From JAHRAW01 sp965262585 (GTDB lineage: Bacteria > Pseudomonadota > Gammaproteobacteria > Arenicellales > Poriferihabitantaceae): DNA of 64,000 bases. Below are positions 16,235 to 27,700 of this stretch, in pieces. The notes under the pieces are model-generated. The model saw only the letters and a list, made by a program, of their open reading frames with translations, was not told the origin of the DNA and did no database searches. A program made the translations under genes and the position numbers. Within the stretch, counting starts at the first letter, position 1. Each line of letters opens with the position of its first letter. The stretch is from positions 620,001 to 684,000 of the forward strand of contig OZ253546.1 of the NCBI GenBank assembly GCA_965262585.1. The letters are read 5' to 3'.

Positions 16235-16966
16235 GTGAGCGATGCCGAGGTCCCGGGAATTACTTCTCAGGCGGATGCGTATGTCAAAACCCACCACAAA
16301 GCAATTACCGGCCAGATAACAGAAGCATTTGATCCGGAAAATGCCCCCGTTTCTCTGTTTATGGCAGGCTCCCCGGGAGCGGGTAAAACCGAGGCTTCAC
16401 TAAAACTTCTGGAAAACACCGGCAACATTTTAAGGATTGATGCCGATGAGTTACGTTGCCATTTCAATGAGTGTGGCTATACCGGAACTAATTCCCACCT
16501 GTTCCAGAAACCAGTCAGTAAGTTGGTGCACAAGATACACGATGCCGCATTAAAAAAGAAAATCAGTTTTTTGCTTGACGGCACGTTTTCCAATGAGAGT
16601 ATAGCCAGACAAAATATCCAAAGATCCTTAAAACGAGAGCGGAAAGTTTTTATTATTTTCGTGTATCAAGCCCCGCAGAAAGCATGGCATTTTGTGCAAC
16701 AACGCGAAAAAGTTGAAGGACGACGCATACGCTCGGAAGACTTTGCGGAAAAATTCTGTGAGTCGCAGAAGGTGGCAAACAAGATGAAAGCCGAGTTCGA
16801 AAAAAAAGTCATACTATCATTACTGTGTAAAAACATTGACGGTACTAATAAATTTTACAGAAAAAGCATTGAGCGAATCGAAGATCACATCACGGAAAAA
16901 TACAGCGCAGAGAAAATACGCGATGAAATTCCGGGTTGGGATGATTTGAGTTCGCTTGTACGATGA
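16235..16966 (+). CDS. Zeta-toxin family kinase
   Basis: The 243-residue P-loop kinase has Walker A GSPGAGKTE (about residue 47), the conserved RIDADELR and the DGTFSN segment, all features of the zeta-toxin domain. Characterised zeta toxins phosphorylate UDP-N-acetylglucosamine or related sugar nucleotides and block wall synthesis. The substrate here is unknown. The start GTG 16235 is 6 nt after the putative antitoxin. The gene is visibly AT-richer than its neighbours xerC and hppA, which suggests horizontal acquisition. Confidence 0.8.
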   Translation: MSDAEVPGITSQADAYVKTHHKAITGQITEAFDPENAPVSLFMAGSPGAGKTEASLKLLENTGNILRIDADELRCHFNECGYTGTNSHLFQKPVSKLVHKIHDAALKKKISFLLDGTFSNESIARQNIQRSLKRERKVFIIFVYQAPQKAWHFVQQREKVEGRRIRSEDFAEKFCESQKVANKMKAEFEKKVILSLLCKNIDGTNKFYRKSIERIEDHITEKYSAEKIRDEIPGWDDLSSLVR

Positions 16967-17109
16967 AGACCACGGCCAGCCGGGGAGAAAATTGCAAGGT
17001 AATCTGAATTCAAAGACACCGGATTTGACACCTGCCGCCGGGCGGTGCGCAGCGTCCGGTGCGGTAAGCGTTGTTCCGGCGTCCGGGGGTGATTTTTGCC
17101 TGCGGTCTC

Positions 17110-17138
17110 TTGCCTCGAAACACCAACACGGTTATAGT
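17110..17138 (+). promoter_or_regulatory. Candidate sigma-70 promoter of hppA
   Basis: TTGCCT (17110-17115) and TATAGT (17133-17138) are spaced by 17 bp, ending 47 bp before the hppA start. The ribosome site AAGGA precedes ATG 17186 by about 9 nt. The rest of 16967-17109 holds GC-rich inverted segments but no gene. Confidence 0.5.
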
Positions 17139-17185
17139 CGCGTGCTTGATTTTTCTCCACTTGAATAACTCCAAGGACTAACCAA

Positions 17186-19198
<2,013 letters not shown>

Positions 19199-19214
19199 GG
19201 GGGTTTTGGTTGCT

Positions 19215-19239
19215 ATGTTGTTATTGGCCGCCGACAATC
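19215..19239. repeat. 25-bp direct repeat, left copy, flanking the XRE gene
   Basis: The copy begins ATGTTGTTATTGGCCGCCG and matches 19746-19770 at 23 of 25 positions. It begins 16 bp after the hppA stop. The core GTTATTGGCCGC also occurs at about 15571. Confidence 0.7.
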
Positions 19240-19293
19240 TGCTTCGGCCTGTCCCTACAATGAATCTTGTCACCGTATGTGGAGAGATTTGGT

Positions 19294-19746
19294 ATGACTA
19301 TAAAGATCGTAAATCACCACTATACTGAATGTGGGTTGCCCAATGTGTGGGTTCAGTGCCGGCAGGCAATTGATGATGCCGGAAAAAAGGTAATCATTAT
19401 TCCGCGTATCGGAATCCTTCATAAATTAATCGCGCATGGAATCGTAAACTCCAATGGTTCCATGACCGGCTCCGAACTGAAGTTTTTACGCACTGAAATG
19501 GGATTCACGCAAACCGAACTGGGTGAAATCGTCCATCGCGAGCATTTGACAATATCACGCTGGGAACGAGGGCAAAGCCCGATGGGCGGCGCGGTGGAGG
19601 CGTTGATCCGCATTCTTGCTACCGCCGAATTGAAATTGGATGAAGTCGATCCTGTCACAATTAGTCAAAAGTGCAAACCCGCAAAACCAAAACGCCAAGT
19701 ACGCATCGAATCTAGTGGTCGCGGGCATTATCGTCTGGCAGCGTGA
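19294..19746 (+). CDS. XRE-family transcriptional regulator, antitoxin-like
   Basis: The start is set at ATG 19294 because GGAGAG precedes it by 8 nt. The N-terminal YTECGLPNVWVQC is characteristic of a family of regulators related to MqsA/HigA-type antitoxins. The C-terminal half has a helix-turn-helix (LRTEMGFTQTELGEIVHRE, then TISRWERGQSP). No toxin gene is adjacent on either side, so it may be an orphan antitoxin or a plain regulator. The gene is bracketed by 25-bp direct repeats at 19215 and 19746, the second overlapping its stop codon. Confidence 0.75.
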   Translation: MTIKIVNHHYTECGLPNVWVQCRQAIDDAGKKVIIIPRIGILHKLIAHGIVNSNGSMTGSELKFLRTEMGFTQTELGEIVHREHLTISRWERGQSPMGGAVEALIRILATAELKLDEVDPVTISQKCKPAKPKRQVRIESSGRGHYRLAA

Positions 19747-19770
19747 TGTTGTTATTGGCCGCCGGTAATC
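19746..19770. repeat. 25-bp direct repeat, right copy, flanking the XRE gene
   Basis: This copy begins at the last base of the XRE stop codon. Together with 19215-19239 it frames the gene exactly, as expected for insertion or excision by recombination between direct repeats. Confidence 0.7.
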
Positions 19771-19780
19771 CCCAGTCGTT

Positions 19781-19969
19781 CTACAATTTTTCCCCTGCCA
19801 CAAAATCGAAAATCCGGTTTAACTCCAACTCCACAATTAAATCATCCGCGGCTTTTTGGCCGTGTTCGCGGACTACTTCAAGGAGGATTAGTTTCGTCGA
19901 GTGGCGGTTGTAGGAGCCGCCGAAATCGGCTTGCACTTTTAGCAGTTGGCGGGCTTTGTCGAGGGTCAT
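19781..19969 (-). CDS. Small conserved protein downstream of phosphofructokinase
   Basis: The 62-residue protein contains QADFGGSYNRHSTKLILLEVVREHGQ split over its first half and an acidic C-terminal helix (DDLIVELELNRIFDF). It has no membrane segment or cofactor motif. Its ATG overlaps the phosphofructokinase stop by 4 nt (ATGA), so it belongs to that operon. The function is unknown; I have a general impression of similar small proteins in other gammaproteobacteria but cannot check it. Confidence 0.6.
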   Translation of the reverse strand: MTLDKARQLLKVQADFGGSYNRHSTKLILLEVVREHGQKAADDLIVELELNRIFDFVAGEKL

Positions 19970-21243
19970 GGTTGAAAAGTTTCTTTTAGTTTTTTCGCAA
20001 CGGAGATGTTTTTTAATTTCGCGTAATCCGGCAGGCCGTTGCGGTATGGCGGGTAATCTTCGCCGCGTATTAGGGGCGTGAGGTAATTTCGGCAGCGTTG
20101 GGTGATGCCGAATCCGTCTGTGCTGATGAAGTTTTTCGGCATTTTCTTTTCGACATTCGCCACCCGTCCGAGTTTGGTTGCGCTGATTTTCCAGCGATAG
20201 GGTTTATCGCTGACGCGCACGATGGCCGGCATCACTGCGTTGTCGCCGTTGAGGCCCATTTCCACCGCTGCCTTGCCGACCGCATAGGCTTGTTCGACAT
20301 CCGTTTTTGAGGCGATATGCCGCGCCGAGCGTTGCAGATAGTCGGCCACCGCCCAGTGATATTTGTAACCCAAATCTTGTTTGATCATGGCCGCGATCAC
20401 CGGTGCCACGCCGCCGAGTTGGGCGTGCCCGAATGCGTCCACCAACCCCTGGTCGGACAAAAACCGCCCGCGCGCATCGCGCACCCCTTCGGACACGACC
20501 ACCGAGACATAGCCATATTTGGCCACCGCGTGTTTCACTTTGGCGATGAATTTTTTGCGGTTGAAGGGAATTTCAGGAAACAACACGAGCACCGGAATTT
20601 CGATCCGGTCGTCCGATGCCAGGGCACCGGCTGCGGCGATCCATCCGGCGTGACGACCCATCACTTCGAGCACAAAAACCTTTGTCGAGGTTTTGGCCAT
20701 GGAAGCGACATCAAAACTCGCTTCCCGCGTCGACACCGCGATATATTTTGCGACCGAGCCGAAGCCCGGGCAGTTGTCGGTAACGGCGAGATCGTTGTCC
20801 ACCGTCTTGGGAATATGAATGGCGCGAAGCGGGTAATTCATGCGGCGCGACAACTGCGAAATTTTGAGGCAGGTGTCGGCGGAATCACCGCCGCCGTTAT
20901 AAAAAAAGTAACCGATGTTGTGCGCCGAAAAAACCGCAATCAAGCGTTCATACTCGCGCCGGTTGTGTTGCAAACTCTGTAACTTGTAACGACACGATCC
21001 GAATACGCCGGACGGTGTGTGGCACAATTTGCGAATCGCTGAGGCACTTTCGCGGGAGGTATCGATGAGATCTTCGGTAAGCGCGCCGATGATGCCGTTG
21101 CGTCCGGCGTATAGTTTGCCGATGCGATGCCGGTGGCGGCGTGCGGTTTCGATGACCCCGGCGGCACTGGCGTTGAGCACCGCCGTGACCCCGCCGGACT
21201 GGGCGTAAAAAGCGTTTGGTTTTTTCGGCGTCGGGTTTTTCAT
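19966..21243 (-). CDS. pfp: Pyrophosphate-dependent 6-phosphofructokinase
   Basis: Phosphorylates fructose 6-phosphate in glycolysis, reversibly if PPi-linked. The start ATG 21243 (MKNPTPKKPNAFYAQSGGV) gives 425 residues; the longer frame overlaps the upstream gene and is not real. FYNGGGDSADT and PKTVDNDL are visible. In the second motif the Lys replaces the Gly seen in ATP-dependent enzymes (PGTIDND), which marks PPi specificity; VMGRHAGWIA is the substrate-binding segment. It overlaps both neighbours by 4 nt, giving a three-gene operon. PPi use is inferred from the motif, not shown. Confidence 0.88.
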   Translation of the reverse strand: MKNPTPKKPNAFYAQSGGVTAVLNASAAGVIETARRHRHRIGKLYAGRNGIIGALTEDLIDTSRESASAIRKLCHTPSGVFGSCRYKLQSLQHNRREYERLIAVFSAHNIGYFFYNGGGDSADTCLKISQLSRRMNYPLRAIHIPKTVDNDLAVTDNCPGFGSVAKYIAVSTREASFDVASMAKTSTKVFVLEVMGRHAGWIAAAGALASDDRIEIPVLVLFPEIPFNRKKFIAKVKHAVAKYGYVSVVVSEGVRDARGRFLSDQGLVDAFGHAQLGGVAPVIAAMIKQDLGYKYHWAVADYLQRSARHIASKTDVEQAYAVGKAAVEMGLNGDNAVMPAIVRVSDKPYRWKISATKLGRVANVEKKMPKNFISTDGFGITQRCRNYLTPLIRGEDYPPYRNGLPDYAKLKNISVAKKLKETFQP

Positions 21244-21623
21244 TCGGTTTCGACGGGCGACTCTTTTGTTTCGCCGTTCCCTTGACGCGCGCGCTCGTGG
21301 TCGGCTTGAGTTTGCAACGCCGCGGCGACGCATTCGTCGAGGTTTTCGTATTCTTCGATGCCGGTGCCGAATTGTTCGTGAGGCGTATAAAAAAACTGGG
21401 TGCGGTAACGCGCCACACCGCATTTGAAAACTACGAAGTTGGCGCCGCGTTCGTACCAATACACGGTCGGGCAACTAACCGTGTTGGGGGAATCGTCAGC
21501 CGGTTGATCGAGGCGCACTTCGCTGTCGGCCAGATGAATCTCCACTTCCTTGTGGTAGCGTTGTACCAGCATTTCGCGGATGGCGGCGATCTCGGCGTCG
21601 CTGAATTCGAGGATGGCGGGCAT
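21240..21623 (-). CDS. Hypothetical protein, first gene of the phosphofructokinase operon
   Basis: The 127-residue soluble protein has the N-terminal MPAILEFSDAEIAAIREMLVQRYHKEVE, given here as two halves around EIAAIRE. A central beta-rich part contains CPTVYWYERGANFVVFKCG, and the tail is acidic. No family is recognised with certainty. Its stop overlaps the phosphofructokinase ATG (ATGA), so it is translationally coupled to that enzyme. A small regulatory or accessory role is possible but there is no direct sign of it. Confidence 0.6.
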   Translation of the reverse strand: MPAILEFSDAEIAAIREMLVQRYHKEVEIHLADSEVRLDQPADDSPNTVSCPTVYWYERGANFVVFKCGVARYRTQFFYTPHEQFGTGIEEYENLDECVAAALQTQADHERARQGNGETKESPVETE

Positions 21624-21739
21624 TGGCGGTCGGTCGGTAAAATCAACCGGGCAATTTTACACCAACCGCTGCCGGTGCAGCCGCTATCGGCGGGCAACTC
21701 CCAGCCCTTTCGCAATGGCCGGAAGTCGTGCTTGGCAAA

Positions 21740-24700
21740 CTAAAACCGCACCTCGCCCTTGAGCAGGATGATGTGTTCAAGCGGGTTGGTGTCGCCCTTG
21801 CGCCGTTCGCCCAGCAGGGAAAAGTCATACCGCGAACCCGATTTCCAGTTCATCCCCAAACGGTGACTATCGATCGAACCGAGCGTCATCTCGCTATACG
21901 GCGTTAGCACTCCGTCTCGGTCGCGTAAGGAAAATCCGTGGCCAATGCGAGTGTCCAGTTGAGCATGGTAGTCGTCCGTATCCGATACATCACCCGGTAC
22001 TCGATGCTCCCCAAACGGTTCCACTCCGCCGCTGCTGTCGCCGTAGGCGGAACGCAAACCGAACGACCATCCTTGTCCGTCCGCACCGGGAAGAAATTGA
22101 AGGTGGCTTTCAACACCCCATTCGTCGTGGTCGCCGCCATACCCGAACAATGTGCGGATGCGGCCTTCGAGTGTTACCCGCGAGCCCGGGTTTTCGTAGC
22201 GAAGCCCGCCGTCTATTTCGGCGCCAGTGCCCGTTTCGCCATCGCCGCCGTCATGGCGCATGCCGACTGCCAGCGATGGCGCAAACAATCCGCCGCTTTG
22301 CAGATTGATCTTATGAGTGGTTTCCAATGACAACCGCATCCGGCGCGCATCCACTTGCAACGGATTGAGGTCGGCGCTGCCTTCGATTTCCAACTGGCTC
22401 CATACCGTTTCGCCTTTCAACCGCATCTGAGTCGCGCCGCTTTCCCACACCTGGCCGCTACCGCCCATGCCGATGGTTTGCAGGTTGATGTCGCTCGAGC
22501 GCGTCAGTTTGTTTTGGGTAATATTCACCGTGCCTTCGCCGTAACCGGTGGTCGCCCATAAATCCAACTGGCCGATTTTCCAACCAATATACGGATGCGT
22601 GCTGGTCAGGTCTATTTCATACCCGTTTCCGCTAACGCCGCTGGTATCGTTTTGATAATTCATACCCTGCGACCACGATACCGCGACACCCATCAGCAAG
22701 TCATTGCGTATGCGCGTATCGAACCCGACCTGAGCGCCAACCAACTCGCCGTTGCCATTGGAAATGTTGCCCTCGCCGGACAGGTTGCGGTATTCGCCGC
22801 TACCCCATAACGCCGCTTGGTTGCCCGAGTTCATCGGCAACACAAAGTTGGAGCCGGCCAACAATTCTTTGATGTCGCGCCCGCCCTCGCTCATGGCTTC
22901 GCCGTGCGTATTCAAGGCACCGGCCAAACTGCTCTGCCCGCCAATCGTAACGCTCGCCGTGCGATTGGCACTCAACGCTTGCTCAACCCGCTGTGTAATC
23001 GCGGTTCCGGTATCGTCCATTATGGTTTGGGCTGCTTCGATCAAGAAAGGGACGAGTGTGCCGCCGCCCGGATCGAAGTTTGCGGTGCGCACCGTGATGG
23101 TCACCGTGTCGGTACCGGTGCGGCCGCTCGGGTCGGTAACTATTAACTCGAACACCAATTCGAAGTATGCGGTCCCTTCCGGCCCGGTGGAATTCGGACG
23201 CCGACAATTACCAGCGTTGCCGGATGCGCACGATGCGAACCCGACCGACACATTGAAAGTCGGAGTGGCGGTATCGGCATTCTCCACGGTCACGGTCACC
23301 CCGTCAGCCTGTGTCCACGAGTAGGTCAGTGGCCGGCCTTCCGGGTCGCTACTGCCGTTCCCGTTCAGCGTTACGCGCACGCCTTCATCGACGATTTGCG
23401 CGGCACCGGCATTGGCGATTGGTGCGGCGTTGGGCGCGACTTTGGGTGCGGCGGTTACGGTGATGGTTACCGTGTCGGTGGAATCAAGCCCGCGCGTGTC
23501 GGCGACCGTCAGGCTGAACACCAACTCGGCATCCGCTGCCAACTGCTGTGGTGCGGTAAAGGTTGGGGTGGCGGTGGTGTTTCCGCTCAAGATGACATTC
23601 GCCCCGCCGGTCTGCGTCCACGCATAGGTCAGTGTTTGGTCTTCGGGGTCGCTGCTGCCATTGCCATTCAAGGTTACGGTGGCACCTTCGGGCACGCTTT
23701 GTGCATTCCCGGCATCGGCAACCGGCGCGAGGTTCGAGGCGCGCACGGCGATAATCACCGTGTCGGTATCGCTGTCGCCACGTGGGTCGGTAACCGTCAA
23801 CTGGAATGCCAGCGCGAAGTGTTCCACACCATTTGAATCGGTGAAAGTTGGGCGTCGGCAATCTTCGGGCTTGCGGGGCGCGCACGATGCCAATCCGCTC
23901 GGTGCGGTGAAGGTTGGGGTAGCGGTATCGGCATTTTCCACGGTCACAACCACTCCTTCGTTCTGCGCCCATGCGTAGGTCAGCGTCTGGTTTTCCGGGT
24001 CGCTACTGGCGTTGCCGTCCAGCGTCACGCGCCCGCCTTCATTCACGGTTTGCGTGGCACCGGCATTGGCGATTGGTGGGTTGTTGGGTGCGGCGGTTAC
24101 GGTGATGGTTACTGTGTCGGTGGAATCAAGCCCGCGCGTGTCGGCGACCGTCAGGCTGAATACCAACTCGGCGTCCGCCAGCAACTGTTGTGGTGCGGTG
24201 AAAGTTGGGGTGGCGGTGGCGCTTCCGCTCAAGATGACATTCGCCCCGCCGGTCTGTGCCCACGCATAGGTCAGTGTTTGGTCTTCGGGGTCGCTGCTGC
24301 CATTGCCATCCAAAGTTACGGCGGCACCTTCGGGCACGCTTTGTGCATTCCCGGCATCGGCGGTCGGCGCGAGGTTCGTGGCGCGCACGGCGATAATCAC
24401 CGTGTCGGTATCGCTGTCGCCACGCGGGTCGGTAACCGTCAACTGGAACGCCAACGCAAAGTGTTCCACGCCATTTGAATCGGTGAAGGTTGGGCGTCGG
24501 CACTCGTCGGGTTTGCGGGGCGCGCACGATGCCAATCCGCTTGGTGCGGTGAAAGTCGGCGTGGCGGTATCGGCATTCTCCACACTCACAACCACCCCTT
24601 CGTTCTGCGCCCATGCGTAGGCCAGCGTCTGGCCTTCCGGATCGCTGCTGGCGTTGCCATTCAGCATCACGCGCCCGCCTTCATTCACGGTTTGCGTGGC

Positions 24701-27700
24701 ACCGGCATTGGCGATTGGTGGGTTGTTGGGTGTGGCGGCTACGGTGATGGTTACCGTGTCGGTGGAATCAAGCCCGCGCGTGTCGGCGACCGTCAGGCTG
24801 AATACCAACTCGGTGTCCGCTGCCAACTGCTGTGGTGCGGTGAAGGTTGGGGTGGCGGTGGCGTTTCCGCTCAAGATGACATTCGCCCCGCCGATCTGCG
24901 CCCACGCATAGGTCAGTGTTTGGTCTTCGGGGTCGCTGCTGCCATTGCCATCCAAAGTTACGGTGGCACCTTCGGGCACGCTTTGTGCATTCCCGGCATC
25001 GGCGACCGGCGCGAGGTTCGAGGCGCGCACGGCGATAATCACCGTGTCGGTATCGCTGTCGCCGCGCGGGTCGGTAACCGTCAACTGGAACGCCAGCGCG
25101 AAGTGTTCCACACCATTTGAATCGGTGAAGGTTGGGCGTCGGCAATCTTCGGGCTTGCGGGGCGCGCACGATGTCAATCCGCTCGGTGCGGTGAAGGTTG
25201 GGGTAGCGGTATCGGCATTCTCCACGCTCACAACCACCCCTTCGTTCTGCGCCCATGCGTAGGTCAGCGTCTGGTTTTCCGGATCGCTGCTGGCGTTGCC
25301 ATCCAGCGTCACGCGCACGCCTTCATTCACGGTTTGTGTGGCACCGGCATCGGCGGTCGGCGGGTTGTTGGGCGCGGCGGTTACGGTGATGGTTACTGTG
25401 TCTGGGCTTGCCGAGACCAGCCCGCGCGCATCAGTGACCGTCAGGCTGAACACCAATTCGGTGTCCGCCAGCAACTGCTGTGGTGCGACGAAGTTCGCAC
25501 GGCGACGATCTGCTCTGCGCACATTCACCTGCGGCCCGGCGGTCTGCGTCCATGAATAGGCCAGCGCATCGCCGTCAGGGTCGCTGCTGGCGGTGCCGCT
25601 CAGCACTATGCGTCCCGACGCCGCGCTTTGATCTTCCCCGGCATCGGCGATTGGCGGGGCGTTGACGGTGGTTATGGTGATGGTTGCCGTGTCAGTATCA
25701 CTATTGCCGGACGAGTCGGTCACTGCCAGGCTGAACATCAACTCGGTATCCGCTACCAAATTCTTCGGTGCGGAAAATATCGCGCGGTGGCGGTCTGCTC
25801 TGCGCAAATTCACCTGCGGTCCGGCGGTCTGCGTCCACGAATAGGTCAGCGCATCGCCTTCGGGGTCGCTGCTGGCGTTGCCATTCAGCGATATGCGTTC
25901 TCCCGAAGTTGCGGTTATATCTTCCCCGGCGTCAGCAACTGGCGCATCGTTGATGGCGGTTACGGTGATGGTTACCGTGTCGGTATCGGTGAGTCCGCCC
26001 GAGTCGGTAACCGTCAAACCGAACACCAAATCAGTGTCCGTTAGCAACTGCGGTGCGGTGAAGGTTGGCGTAGCGATGGTGTTGTCGTCCACGATTACAT
26101 CCGGCCCGGCGGTCTGGGCCCATGAATAGGTCAGTGCATTGCCTTCGGGGTCGCTGCTGGCGTTGCCATTCAGCGTTACGGTCGCGCCTTCATCGACGAT
26201 TTGGGTTGGACCGGCATTAGCAATCGGCGCAACGTTGGCGGCGGTTACGGCGATGGTTACCGTATCGGTATCGGTGAGTCCGCCCGAGTCGGTAACCGTC
26301 AAACCGAACACCAAATCAGTGTCCGTTAGCAACTGCGGTGCGGTGAAAGTCGGGGTGGCGGTGGTGTTGCCGTTCAAGGCGACATTCGGCCCGGTGGTCT
26401 GCGTCCATGAATAGGCCAGTGCATTGCCTTCAGGGTCACTACTGGCGTTGCCATTCAGCGTTACGGTCGCGCCTTCATCGACGGTTTGGGTTGGCCCGGC
26501 ATCAGCAATCGGCGCAACGTTGGCGGCGTTTACGGTGATGGTTACCGTGTCGGTATCAGTGCTCCAGCCCGAGTTGGTAACCGTCAAACCGAACACCAAA
26601 TCAGTGTCCGTTAGCAACTGCGGTGCGGTGAAAGTCGGGGTGGCGGTGGTGTTGCCGTTCAAGGCGACATTCGGCCCGGTGGTCTGGGTCCATGAATAGG
26701 CCAGTGCATTGCCTTCAGGATCACTACTGGCGTTGCCGTTCAGCGTTACGGTCGCGCTTTCATCGACGGTTTGGGTTGGCCCGGCATCGGCGGTCGGCGC
26801 CGGGGCGGGGACTACAAACACGGTCACCGTGTCAAAAGTCGATAATCTGCGGTGATCATCAATCACCCACAGACCGAAGGTCATGCGGCGGTCCTCAACG
26901 GGTAGGTTGGCGACAGGCGGCACGGTGAAAGTCGGCGTGGCACTCTCCCAACCCGTCAAGATGTCGCCGCCATCCCGCGGCCACAAATTGGTGAGGTGGA
27001 GCGTCCACCAATATTTCAATGGCCCGCCTTCGGGGTCGCTACTGCCGCTAGCGTCGAGCGATATGCGGTCTCCCGAAGTCGCGGTTATATCTTCCCCGGC
27101 ATCGGCGACCGGCGGTTGGTTGGTGCGCACCGTGATGGTTACCGTATCGGTATCGGTGAGTCCGCCCGAGTCGGTAACCGTCAAGCCGAATACGAAATCA
27201 GTGTTCGCGGGTAACGGTTTCGGTGCGGTGAAAGTCGGGGTGGCGGTGGTGTTGCCGTCTACGGTTACATCCGGCCCGGCGGATTGCGTCCATGAGTAGG
27301 TCAACGTCTCGTCTTCGGGGTCGCTACTGGCGTTGCCGTTCAGCGTTACGGTCGCGCCTTCAGCGACGGTTATATCTTCCCCGGCGTCGGCAACTGGCGC
27401 AATATTGGCGGCGTTTACAGTGATGGTTACCGTGTCGGTATCAGTGCTCCAGCCCGGGTTGGTAACCGTCAAATTGAATACCAAATCAGTGTCCGCCGAC
27501 AACTGCGGTGCGGTGAAAGTCGGGGTGGCGGTGGTGTTTCTGTTCAAGGCAACATTCGGCCCGGTGGTTTGCGTCCACGAATAGGTCAGCGCATTGCCGT
27601 TGGGGTCGCTGCTGGCATTGCCGTTCAGCGTTACGGTCGCGCCTTCATCGACGGTTTGGGTTGGCCCGGCATCGGCGGTCGGCGCCGGGGCGGGGACTAC

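Noticed and set aside
19966..21474. Extended N-terminus of phosphofructokinase (from 21474)
   Set aside because: The extra 77 residues are Arg-rich out-of-frame translation of the upstream gene; ATG 21243 overlaps that gene's stop in the usual ATGA fashion.
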